Shown here piece by piece: positions 13,060 through 20,344 of a stretch of DNA of 27,901 bases. Below the pieces are notes generated by a model that was not told the DNA's origin, did no database searches, and worked only from the letters and a program-made list of their open reading frames with translations. The DNA is taken from positions 1 to 27,901 of IMG/VR virus record IMGVR_UViG_3300023301_000071. One strand, written 5' to 3'. The stretch comes from a virus. Made by a program: the position numbers and the translations under genes. The stretch's first letter is position 1. The number at the start of each line of letters is the position of its first letter.

Positions 13060-13880
13060 GTAACTTTGAGCACGACTACCTAGCGCTTGTATGCCGTGTC
13101 ATTGCCCAGGGTACCCGCAGAGCAAGCCGCGCAGGACCTACGCTAAGCTGCTTTGGCGGAGTCCTCCAAATTGACTGCCTAGAGCAGGGTCACTTCCCGA
13201 TTCTCACCCAGCGGCAAGTTCATACAACCGGTGTACTTGGTGAGCTTGCGGCTTTCTTGCGGGGCGCAACAACAGTAGCTGAGTTCAAACAGCACGGCTG
13301 CAACTACTGGGACGCAAACGCAGCTGCGTGGCCCACAAATAAAGACGCGGCCAAGGGCGAACTTTCTGTTGGTAAGATCTACGGGTACCAATGGCGCAGG
13401 TGGGAAGGTAAGCTCGATCAGGTAGCTATGCTGCTAGGAAGTCTGCGCACAAACCCTGAAAGCCGTAGGCACTTGCTTACAACGTACAACCCTGCGCAGC
13501 TAGACGAAATGTGCCTACCCCCCTGCCACTTACTTGCGCAATACAACGTCCGCCGTACTGGCCAGTTAGACTGTATTGTTTACATGCGATCCGTGGACTT
13601 ATGCCTAGGGCTGCCTAGCGATATTGTGCTCTACGCTGCCCTGCTGCTAATTCTTTGCCACGAAACAGGCTACACCCCAGGCAAGCTTACTTTTATGTTG
13701 GGGGACACGCATGTTTACCAAAACCATGTTGGCCAGTTTGCTTTGCACGGGGTACGCGAAATGCGCGCGCTACCCACCTTTGAGCTTGCTGCATGCACTG
13801 TAGACAACTTTGTCCCAAGCAACTTACGGCTTATTAACTATCAACATTCTGGAGCACTTAGCTATGCGTTCAACGTCTAA
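13056..13880 (+). CDS. thymidylate synthase homologue with Asp at the base-recognition site (likely dCMP (hydroxy)methylase)
   Basis: A 274-residue enzyme of the thymidylate synthase fold, transferring one carbon from methylene-tetrahydrofolate to C5 of a pyrimidine nucleotide. The catalytic Cys157 lies in LPPCH, the phosphate-binding Arg178-Ser179 in MRSVD, and GDTHVYQNH (216-224) contacts the sugar. The residue equivalent to E. coli Asn177, which reads uracil, is Asp189 (GLPSDIVLYA). In this family Asn-to-Asp at that place shifts preference to dCMP and is found in T4 dCMP hydroxymethylase. Whether the product is methyl or hydroxymethyl dCMP cannot be read here. Neighbours (Nmad1, MazG-like, dCMP deaminase) fit a dC-directed pathway. 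An unusual true thymidylate synthase remains possible. Confidence 0.85.
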   Translation: MSNFEHDYLALVCRVIAQGTRRASRAGPTLSCFGGVLQIDCLEQGHFPILTQRQVHTTGVLGELAAFLRGATTVAEFKQHGCNYWDANAAAWPTNKDAAKGELSVGKIYGYQWRRWEGKLDQVAMLLGSLRTNPESRRHLLTTYNPAQLDEMCLPPCHLLAQYNVRRTGQLDCIVYMRSVDLCLGLPSDIVLYAALLLILCHETGYTPGKLTFMLGDTHVYQNHVGQFALHGVREMRALPTFELAACTVDNFVPSNLRLINYQHSGALSYAFNV

Positions 13881-14262
13881 TATGATCCACGACGTGGCAG
13901 ACTTCCACGACCTAATTCTGCAAGATGCGCCGGCAGAAGCCCCTTCGCTTATTTCGCTCGAGTACTGCGTAGAGCGTGCGCGCTTTCTTGCTGAAGAGCT
14001 TGATGAGTTCATGGTGGGGGTTGGTGAAAGCGACATGGTAAAAATTGCAGATGCGCTTGCTGATATTGTCTATGTTGCACTAGGCACAGCGCATAAGATG
14101 GGGCTGCCATTTGAGGAAATCTGGGCTGCAGTACAAATTGCCAATATGCAAAAGCAGCGTGGTATTACAAAACGCGGTAACGCAGTTGATGCGGTAAAGC
14201 CTGCCGGATGGGTTGGGCCTGAGGCAGCTATTGCACGAGCTATTGCACGGAAGCTCGCATGA
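13864..14262 (+). CDS. MazG-like / all-alpha nucleotide pyrophosphohydrolase
   Basis: A 132-residue helical enzyme. ATG 13864 has GGAG at 13851-13854 and overlaps the previous gene by 17 bases; a longer frame from 13810 is less likely. Metal ligands follow the family pattern: AEELDEF (Glu44, Glu45, Glu48) and DALADIVYV (Asp63, Asp67), then a closing helix and KPAGWVGPE, typical of phage HisE/MazG-type proteins. The reaction is hydrolysis of an NTP or dNTP to the monophosphate and pyrophosphate. Because T4 uses a protein of this broad fold (gp56, dCTPase) to supply dCMP, dCTP is an attractive substrate, but that is inference from neighbours. Confidence 0.85.
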   Translation: MRSTSNMIHDVADFHDLILQDAPAEAPSLISLEYCVERARFLAEELDEFMVGVGESDMVKIADALADIVYVALGTAHKMGLPFEEIWAAVQIANMQKQRGITKRGNAVDAVKPAGWVGPEAAIARAIARKLA

Positions 14263-14456
14263 AAGTTGTACCATACACCACGCCTGCAGGCATTCAAATT
14301 GGGTGCTGCTACGAAAGCCCAAAACGCATCGATTATTATTCGAACGATGCGTATGCGCTTCAGTCGGCAATTTTGACGCGACCCGGATCAACGTCGCGAG
14401 CCGTAGGCGCCTTGCGGCTGTGTCTTAATCGATGGTTGTCATGCGACCGGACTTAG
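14259..14456 (+). CDS. small phage protein, function unknown (65 aa)
   Basis: The start overlaps the previous stop (ATGA at 14259) and the frame overlaps the deaminase start by 25 bases. The N-terminal half (MKVVPYTTPAGIQIGCCY, then SNDAYALQSAIL) looks like a compact two-strand plus helix unit; the C-terminal half is basic. I do not recognise a family. Coupled overlaps on both sides make it likely to be translated. Confidence 0.6.
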   Translation: MKVVPYTTPAGIQIGCCYESPKRIDYYSNDAYALQSAILTRPGSTSRAVGALRLCLNRWLSCDRT

Positions 14457-14866
14457 CTACTGTGATGCTAGACATTGCCGCTTGTCTAGCACAACGGGCA
14501 ACGTGCGGCAAGCTCGCAGTTGGGTGCGTTTTGGTTGACCGGCAGGGTCGAATTATCGGCAGTGGGTACAACGGAGTGCCCCGTGGTATGACACACTGTA
14601 CTGATGTGGTATGCGCAGGATTCTCAGCCCCAAAAGGCTCTGATGCTTGCATTGCGGTTCATGCCGAACAGAACGCACTTTTGGTGTGCAGAGACCCTGA
14701 GCAAATCGAAACATGCTACACTACGCATGCCCCCTGCCTTCGGTGCACTAAGATGCTCCTAAATACTAGCTGCAAAGCTATTATTTATACAAATGCAGAC
14801 TTTGAGGCACCTGCAAAAGCCCTTTGGCTTGCCGGGAAGCGCTTTTGGCACCAAGTGGCCGCGTAA
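14432..14866 (+). CDS. dCMP deaminase
   Basis: A 144-residue zinc enzyme converting dCMP to dUMP. The catalytic HAE (77-79) and PCLRC (101-105) supply the zinc ligands and the proton-shuttle Glu; an N-terminal part (CGKLAVGCVLV, SGYNGVPRG) matches phage and bacterial dCMP deaminases. ATG 14432 or ATG 14441 may be the start; neither has a strong ribosome site. It is the last gene of the + strand block and ends directly before the second 71-bp inverted-repeat element. Together with the dCMP-specific synthase homologue it controls the fate of dCMP. Confidence 0.92.
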   Translation: MVVMRPDLATVMLDIAACLAQRATCGKLAVGCVLVDRQGRIIGSGYNGVPRGMTHCTDVVCAGFSAPKGSDACIAVHAEQNALLVCRDPEQIETCYTTHAPCLRCTKMLLNTSCKAIIYTNADFEAPAKALWLAGKRFWHQVAA

Positions 14867-14937
14867 CTGGTTGTCCACGGCCGATCGTTTAAAGGTTCGT
14901 GTACATACGTATACGACTGCTCGGTGTGGACAACCAG
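14867..14937. repeat. 71-bp inverted-repeat element, copy B, at convergent junction
   Basis: CTGGTTGTCCAC (14867-14878) pairs perfectly with GTGGACAACCAG (14926-14937); inner CCGA and TCGG can extend the stem. It starts on the base after the deaminase stop and ends eight bases before the last codon of the - strand holin gene. Position suggests a two-way transcription barrier. The arms contain TTGTCCAC, close to a DnaA box, so an origin-like role is an alternative. Confidence 0.82.
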
Positions 14938-14944
14938 CTTTAAG

Positions 14945-15466
14945 TTATATTGGTGGGGCCTGGGCCAGCAGATCAGTCTTGCGGCTGGAGTCGCGGGTTG
15001 TCCCAAACCAAAATGCCATAACCATCCCCCACGCGGTGCCCAGCGACCCAAGCATGATTAACAGCGCTTGCGAGTCATTGACGTTGAGCAGCCCAAGCAT
15101 CATCCCGACTAGGATGCCGAAGTACCCCAGTGTTACCCCAATAGATAGCACGGCGGGCACAGGGCTTGGCTTCGCTATCTGCATCGCCCTGGCGTCTTTG
15201 CGGTCGCCTGCTGCCAATGCTTCCATATCGGCAACGTTCTTGAAGCCCAACGTCTGCATCTGCAGTGCAAAGGCTTGGTCGGCTTGCTTGAGAGCCAGCA
15301 TCTGTTCCGGGGTGACACCCGACAGTGCTTGTTTAACGGCGTCCACCGTCTTAACGTTCAAGCCAAAAGCATTCGCAGCCGCTTCAACAGCCATGCCACC
15401 GAGGGGGCCACCGAGGGCGGTACCGATCCACGGTGCGACAGTCGATACGATTGTTTTCCAGTCCAT
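14945..15466 (-). CDS. holin, 3-TM type
   Basis: A 173-residue membrane protein of the lysis cassette. Hydrophobic spans are seen near residues 11-35 (APWIGTALGGPLGGM), 105-128 (AVLSIGVTLGYFGILVGMML) and 134-153. Between them is a charged helical loop with ALKQADQAFALQMQ. This layout matches the 'holin of 3TMs' family (PF11351) first noted in gene transfer agents. It would form the membrane lesion that releases or activates the endolysin. Its ATG lies one base after the endolysin stop, so the two are co-translated; it is the last gene of the - strand operon. Confidence 0.82.
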   Translation of the reverse strand: MDWKTIVSTVAPWIGTALGGPLGGMAVEAAANAFGLNVKTVDAVKQALSGVTPEQMLALKQADQAFALQMQTLGFKNVADMEALAAGDRKDARAMQIAKPSPVPAVLSIGVTLGYFGILVGMMLGLLNVNDSQALLIMLGSLGTAWGMVMAFWFGTTRDSSRKTDLLAQAPPI

Positions 15467-15467
15467 A

Positions 15468-15971
15468 TCAAACCCCCGCTGTAAAAGTTGCTAAGCCATT
15501 GACAAAACGCGCAGTCATCACCCGCCGGCGCATGGCGGGTGCAAAGCTGATATGCACCCATGCGCCCTCTTGCAGACACTGATCAAATTGCAGTGCAGAA
15601 TCGCGTATTGCTTGCGCTATTTTTTGTGGTGGGCCAAAGACGGGGCAAGTGAAATCGGCAGCCCACCCCTGCGGGTGCGCTTTCCGGGCAAAGTATTCGG
15701 CCCATGTTTTGCCGGTTATTGTTACCCCGCGCTTATGGCACCAGGCGCGGAAATCTTTGTCGCAAATGATGCGCTCTAGCTCCTCCGACCTGTAGCCGCT
15801 ACTCACGCCAATCGGCTTGCCAAGCAGCGCCCGGACACGCTCCATACCCGCCGCCGTGATCTGCAGGTTGATAAGCACACCAGCCGTCGGAGTCTGGTCG
15901 ATGCCGAGCCGCGTTGCCGTGTCGCTGCGCGTCATCTCGCCGAGCGAAAAGTGCTCAGATAGTTGTGTCAT
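15468..15971 (-). CDS. endolysin, peptidase M15 family
   Basis: A 167-residue peptidoglycan endopeptidase-like protein. The zinc site is visible as SSGYRSEEL (57-65), His99 and Asp106 in HPQGWAADF, and His140 in WVHISF, the order of the M15 (PF08291-like) D-Ala-D-Ala peptidases used by many phages. A stretch CDKDFRAWCHKRGVTITG lies between the first and second motif. There is no signal peptide, so it depends on the holin. The start at 15971 overlaps the stop of the upstream membrane peptide (ATGA). Confidence 0.9.
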   Translation of the reverse strand: MTQLSEHFSLGEMTRSDTATRLGIDQTPTAGVLINLQITAAGMERVRALLGKPIGVSSGYRSEELERIICDKDFRAWCHKRGVTITGKTWAEYFARKAHPQGWAADFTCPVFGPPQKIAQAIRDSALQFDQCLQEGAWVHISFAPAMRRRVMTARFVNGLATFTAGV

Positions 15972-16075
15972 TCGTCATCATCCTTCATGCACCAAGCGAT
16001 GACGATTGAATTTATCAAAACAGCCACCACACAAAATAAAGCTGCCAATGCAAAGTCGCTGAGATATTCCATCAT
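15968..16075 (-). CDS. small membrane protein of the lysis cassette (35 aa)
   Basis: On the - strand, ATG 16075 (or 16072) runs to a stop at 15968-15970 that overlaps the endolysin start (ATGA), with AAAGGG upstream. The peptide has one hydrophobic span (about 8-28, FALAALFCVVAVLINSIVIAW) and a C-terminal MKDDDE. Position, coupling and layout suit a lysis regulator or small holin partner. It lies wholly inside the 3' part of another frame, so one of the two could be the shadow. Confidence 0.6.
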   Translation of the reverse strand: MMEYLSDFALAALFCVVAVLINSIVIAWCMKDDDE

Positions 16076-16235
16076 TTTTCCCTTTTTGTCTCAAGTTTTC
16101 GGCCCATGATTCGCACTCCCTTGCAAGCACATAATCGCCCCTTTCGCGGGCGATCTTGGCCGCAATATCTAACTCGTCCGCACGCTCTTGTGGAGTGGGT
16201 GCGGGGGTGTCATAACTTATCCACTTTGCTGTCAA
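15978..16235 (-). CDS. possible helical protein overlapping the small membrane gene (85 aa)
   Basis: An open frame with only a TTG start (16235), overlapping the upstream gene by 26 bases. The first 55 residues form a plausible helical protein (QERADELDIAAKIARERGDY, then ECESWAENLRQK). The last 33 residues coincide with the membrane peptide in another frame and contain four Cys-Gly-type positions. The N-terminal part looks protein-like, but no ribosome site is visible. A shorter real product or a spurious frame cannot be excluded. Confidence 0.42.
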   Translation of the reverse strand: MTAKWISYDTPAPTPQERADELDIAAKIARERGDYVLARECESWAENLRQKGKNDGISQRLCIGSFILCGGCFDKFNRHRLVHEG

Positions 16236-16470
16236 TCTTGTTTTCGATCTTGTCGAGTTTATTGAACATGGCAGTTGTCAGCTTATCCAGGTCATCCCGC
16301 TTTACGTATGACCCCGCAACAAGCACCTCGATAGTTTGCACCTTCGTCGCTAGCTTTATGTCGGAGTCATATAGGGCGGCAATAGAGGCGCGTAGACTGG
16401 TCAATACCCAGCCGCCCAAGAAGCCGACAAGTGCAACGAGAATATTGAATAGGGTCTGTGTATCGCTCAT
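16210..16470 (-). CDS. membrane-anchored coiled-coil protein of the lysis region
   Basis: An 86-residue protein starting at ATG 16470 with AAAGG upstream. One membrane span is at about 8-26 (FNILVALVGFLGGWVLTSL), followed by a long helix with coiled-coil spacing (LDKLTTAMFNKLDKIENKID). A segment VLVAGSYVKRDDL is shared, from memory, with many uncharacterised phage proteins next to endolysin genes. The layout resembles inner-membrane spanin subunits or XhlA-like proteins, but neither assignment is secure. No outer-membrane lipoprotein partner is visible. Confidence 0.7.
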   Translation of the reverse strand: MSDTQTLFNILVALVGFLGGWVLTSLRASIAALYDSDIKLATKVQTIEVLVAGSYVKRDDLDKLTTAMFNKLDKIENKIDSKVDKL

Positions 16471-16504
16471 TTCTTACCTTTCTGCTTGTCAGTTTATGCA
16501 GTCT

Positions 16505-18442
16505 TTACGCCACTTCAAAAGAAAAGTTGACTCTGCCCGATACACCTGCGTTTACTGAAAAATTAACGAAATTAGCTCGGTAAATCCGAACCGTGGTGCC
16601 CGCAATTGGCCGGATGGTTCCAGTTTCATACGTCACATCATTTAGTACATTTGCAGGGGTGTAGCTATTACTGTCTATTGCAGTCGCCCACGCTGGCAAA
16701 GTTAAGCTGATGTAGTTCGGAGTAACCGCCCTAAGAGTCCCAATGAACGCAAGTTCGATAGAAACTGTTGTACCAATTCTTGAAATTCGAGCCTTAGTTG
16801 TTGTTGGGGTTGCGGTAAAGGTCGCAGCAGCGTCCCCAATGTCACTTGAATAAATAGGAGTCCACGTCTGCCGCTGTGACCCCGAATAAGAGGCGGTGCC
16901 AGCCAGCCCAATTTTTGCAGTGCAGTTAGGGTATGTATTGTTATCCTCTATAAATGTAGAGGTGCCGTCAGCGTATATGCCGACAGCCGCACTGTCGAAC
17001 CTCGATCCCTCAATATTAATACCAGACGAGGCATTGAGTATGCGGACGCCTGTGCCGACACCAGTTTCATTTTTTAAGCTGCAATTTTTTATTGATACTG
17101 TATCGGCATTTGCGACAGTATCAATAGTTATGCCATGAGTTACTTTACCAATCGTTGTTCCAGCGTCCACACTTATATTAGACAGCCTAGCACCAGCAAC
17201 TCGACCAGCAACATACACAGGTGCGCCTGCCCCTGCTGCCGTGTTGGATACAACAATATTTATATTGTCGATAATCGCGCCAATGAGCAAGCCTGTGCCA
17301 AATGTATACAACCCAACCGATCCACCAAAACTACCAACATGACTATTCAAGATCGTAAGGTTGCATAGCATGTTGCCGCGCACGTCGATGCTGGTGTCGT
17401 TACTAATTGCACCGATGGATGTGCAATCTTTAGCCGTAGAATTTGAAATAACGGAATAGTTACAGCCCTCCAGCACAAAGGCGTGATCTGTGACATTTTC
17501 AGCATAACAATCGGTAACGAGACAGTAATTACCGCGCACGAATATTCCATCGCAGGCTCGGGTGTTGGCATTTGTCCCCAAGTCAAGAAATCTAAGCCCA
17601 ACAGCTAAAAGTCCGGTGCATGTGCCAGATGCTGCGATAGCAACAAAAGACCCCCCGCCAGACGGACCTAAAGCGTTTTTATAAACGCCGCCCCTCAGCG
17701 TGCATCGCGTAGTCGCATTGACCTTTAAGCACCCCAGCCCACCAGCAGCAGCCCCGCGATTGGCCTTGTTAGCATCGAAGGTTAAAAAGGATACAGTAAC
17801 ATCCGACGTTCCCGTAATATCAAGAAGGAATTCAAAATCTGTTCCCGCAGCGGCCTTTAGTGTCCCATTGCCAAATAAATGAACACTTGAAAGCAGTGTG
17901 CCAGTTAATGGGGAGGAGATAATATAGGTGCCGGGAAATTCCAAATCGCTGCCTGCCAACGCAGCGGTTAACGCGGCCTGAATAGCCGCCGTATCGTCTG
18001 CAACCCCATCGCCGACGGCACCAAAGTCTTTAACGCTTCGCTTTTCCCGCAACTTCCCTTGCACCGTAGTAGCCACAGCCCCAACGCCTGCGGGGAGGTA
18101 GCCCACAAGTGCTGCGCCGGACGATGCGGCAAGGTCGACGCGTAGTGTATTAGCAAGCGACCCCGCGCCGCTGATATTGTCTTGCGTCCACTGTGTTACG
18201 CCAGCGGAATTTTTCAGCAGGAACTTGTACTGCTTGGCAGAATCAAGCCACAACACACACTCACCCCGCGAATCAAGCGTGATCGGATTGGTATTGGCCG
18301 TGCTAAGCGCTTGGTCCTGCCAAGTCGTTTCAGGTGTGGTTGTCCCGGCCAGATAGGTCGTGAGTGTTCCACCCGCAAGGGGGTTCCCATTACCGTCAAG
18401 GAATTGAAATTTAGGGGTGGTTGCAATAGTTCCGGTTGGCAT
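16505..18442 (-). CDS. tail spike with pectate-lyase-type beta-helix
   Basis: A 645-residue receptor-binding protein. Residues 1-90 form a phage-attachment domain typical of podovirus spikes (FQFLDGNGNPLAGGTLTTY, then ITLDSRGECVLWLD). A linker follows, and at 136-158 the signature SVKDFGAVGDGVADDTAAI opens a right-handed parallel beta-helix of the pectate_lyase_3 type. About 350 residues of short strand repeats continue it (VSFLTFDANKA, LRFLDLG). The last 120 residues are a separate sheet-rich domain probably used for trimer formation. The helix would bind or cut a host surface polysaccharide. The start has AAGGAAAC upstream. The 3' two thirds look richer in A and T than the neighbouring genes, as expected for an exchanged receptor module. 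Confidence 0.9.
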   Translation of the reverse strand: MPTGTIATTPKFQFLDGNGNPLAGGTLTTYLAGTTTPETTWQDQALSTANTNPITLDSRGECVLWLDSAKQYKFLLKNSAGVTQWTQDNISGAGSLANTLRVDLAASSGAALVGYLPAGVGAVATTVQGKLREKRSVKDFGAVGDGVADDTAAIQAALTAALAGSDLEFPGTYIISSPLTGTLLSSVHLFGNGTLKAAAGTDFEFLLDITGTSDVTVSFLTFDANKANRGAAAGGLGCLKVNATTRCTLRGGVYKNALGPSGGGSFVAIAASGTCTGLLAVGLRFLDLGTNANTRACDGIFVRGNYCLVTDCYAENVTDHAFVLEGCNYSVISNSTAKDCTSIGAISNDTSIDVRGNMLCNLTILNSHVGSFGGSVGLYTFGTGLLIGAIIDNINIVVSNTAAGAGAPVYVAGRVAGARLSNISVDAGTTIGKVTHGITIDTVANADTVSIKNCSLKNETGVGTGVRILNASSGINIEGSRFDSAAVGIYADGTSTFIEDNNTYPNCTAKIGLAGTASYSGSQRQTWTPIYSSDIGDAAATFTATPTTTKARISRIGTTVSIELAFIGTLRAVTPNYISLTLPAWATAIDSNSYTPANVLNDVTYETGTIRPIAGTTVRIYRANFVNFSVNAGVSGRVNFSFEVA

Positions 18443-18451
18443 AATGTTTCC

Positions 18452-20344
18452 TTAATCTTGAGATATCAGAGCGTTTTGAACTGCGATGGCCGTTGCGGGG
18501 TTGCGCAGACTGTTTACGGTACTGCTCATGAGCCTTTGCTTGACTACTTTCGCAGCTTCCTTTTCGAGTATGCTAGCGACCACTTTCGGGTCAAGCATTT
18601 CGGTAGCGATTTCAATGGCAAGCTTTTTGTCAATCTTACCCTCCAACCGGCCAATGATCGCGTTCGCGATGGTCACAACGCGGCTAAGTGGGTTGGGGAT
18701 TTTACCGCCACCAGTTGCCCCCGAAATGGACTGGCTTGCAACGTCCATGGCGTTAGGCCCAGCTTGCGCGCCCCTCTGAGCCATTAGTTCTTGGCGGGCC
18801 GTACGGGCTAGGTCTTGGCGCATAGCCTCAAGCTGGGCTACCTGTGCTGGTTCAAGCACATCAACCAACTTTTGAAATCGCGGCGCACCGTCCAATGAAT
18901 GCTTGATTGTTCCGGGCGCGTCGCGCAAAGCCCCTGAAAAGGACGCGGCTTTCTGCACAGCGGTTTCATCGAGCGGGGCTGTCAGTTTGTCCTTCAAGTA
19001 CTGTCCCACGTCCATCTGGTTGATGGGCTTGCTCTGTGCTGCGAACGTCGTGCGTGCTGTGGTGTAGGCGGGGGCAATCTGATCAATGGCCGCTAGCAGG
19101 TCTGTTTTGGTCTGCAACAGGGCTGCGAGCTTCTCTTTTCCAGCAGAAGATCCAGCCTTAGCCGCAGACGAGATTTGCTCATCAAGCCCCTTCTTGACCC
19201 AATCAAGCCCCTCCACAGAACCGAAGTTCGTGAGCGTGATATCCTTCTCACGTGCCAGCGTAACCGCCACTGCCCGCGCCTCTTCCATAGATGGTCGCGA
19301 CATCAAGCTGTCAAGCTGGGGCTGTATAGCCTTTGCCATTTTCTGGTCAATACCAGCATTCTCGGCAAGCTTATAATTTCGTTTGGCAGTGCTTTCGCGA
19401 AGAGCTACTGCAGCGGCCATATCCGCATCTGTGCCCGCAATACTACTGACTTGAGCCACCCGTGCGGCATTGCGCGCGTCGCTACGTGCAAGGTAGTTTG
19501 TGGGGAGCACTCGCTCGGCGCTCTTTTGCAGGGCACTGAATTCAGCGCGCCCCGCACCCACGGCTGCTTCACCGGCAGTGGGCAAGCTCCCCGGTACAAG
19601 CTCTTGGTTCTTGCGTAGGGCATTGATGATCTCAGGGGCTTTATCGCCAGCGGCTTCCATATAGGCCCGCCCCTTTATTGCGGAGCGGTTCACAAGTGGC
19701 TCTACTAATGTACGGTACGCGCCGCTACCGGCTGTTGCTAACACAGGGCCTAATGCTGGGACACCGCCCCCTAACGCAGCGCCAGTGCCCGCCTGCAACA
19801 TTGTTTGGTCAATACCAGGCGTACCGCTTGGAGTTGTGGCGCCCGCAGCAGCGCCCACTCCAGTGCCTTGCAGAATTTTACCGCCCCACGTGGCTGCCGG
19901 TGTGATCCCCTTCAAGGCTACACCGCCAGCAACAGCAGACCCCACAAACCCCCCCACGTCGGACCCTGTATCGCCAAGCGCAGCCATTCCACGCTTCTTA
20001 GATGCTTCATATTCAGTGACCTTACCCGCGATATACTTACCAAAAACTGGGTCCTGTCCCATCTTTTCATTGAGCCAATCCCCGACATTCGCGCCCGCTT
20101 GCAATACCCCAATCGCAGGCGCTGCGGCACCCATCAACATGCGCGTAGCGGGGAGTCCTGCGGCAACATCCCCAGCAGACGCAGAGTCCCAAGCGGACTT
20201 CACCGGAGCAGCGGGGGCGGCTTCCGGGACTTCCAGTTTACTGACATCATAACCGTTGCGTTGTAGCTTAGCCGTGAGGTCGGCTTTACTCATGCCGTCA
20301 GGCACATTTTTTAGCAGAGTTCCATCAGGTAGGCGGACGTCCAT
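18452..20344 (-). CDS. large DNA ejection / internal virion protein candidate (gp16 position)
   Basis: A 630-residue protein. The start RLPDGTLLKNVPDGMSKADL is a short domain seen at the front of many phage virion proteins. Residues 55-215 are rich in Gly and Ala with several hydrophobic stretches, suited to membrane insertion. The rest is helical and charged, with a long coiled-coil-like part. Size and place match P22 gp16 (about 609 residues), the last of three ejection proteins. No lysozyme motif was found. The start overlaps the upstream stop as TAATG. Confidence 0.68.
   Translation of the reverse strand: MDVRLPDGTLLKNVPDGMSKADLTAKLQRNGYDVSKLEVPEAAPAAPVKSAWDSASAGDVAAGLPATRMLMGAAAPAIGVLQAGANVGDWLNEKMGQDPVFGKYIAGKVTEYEASKKRGMAALGDTGSDVGGFVGSAVAGGVALKGITPAATWGGKILQGTGVGAAAGATTPSGTPGIDQTMLQAGTGAALGGGVPALGPVLATAGSGAYRTLVEPLVNRSAIKGRAYMEAAGDKAPEIINALRKNQELVPGSLPTAGEAAVGAGRAEFSALQKSAERVLPTNYLARSDARNAARVAQVSSIAGTDADMAAAVALRESTAKRNYKLAENAGIDQKMAKAIQPQLDSLMSRPSMEEARAVAVTLAREKDITLTNFGSVEGLDWVKKGLDEQISSAAKAGSSAGKEKLAALLQTKTDLLAAIDQIAPAYTTARTTFAAQSKPINQMDVGQYLKDKLTAPLDETAVQKAASFSGALRDAPGTIKHSLDGAPRFQKLVDVLEPAQVAQLEAMRQDLARTARQELMAQRGAQAGPNAMDVASQSISGATGGGKIPNPLSRVVTIANAIIGRLEGKIDKKLAIEIATEMLDPKVVASILEKEAAKVVKQRLMSSTVNSLRNPATAIAVQNALISQD

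Noticed and set aside
2320-14937. Reading the two 71-bp elements as attachment sites or ends of a mobile element
   Set aside because: No integrase or transposase is present, and the intervening genes form an ordinary phage replication module.
15358-15579. Possible spanin lipoprotein frame on the - strand over the holin/endolysin junction
   Set aside because: It has no signal peptide or lipobox and overlaps two well-supported genes.
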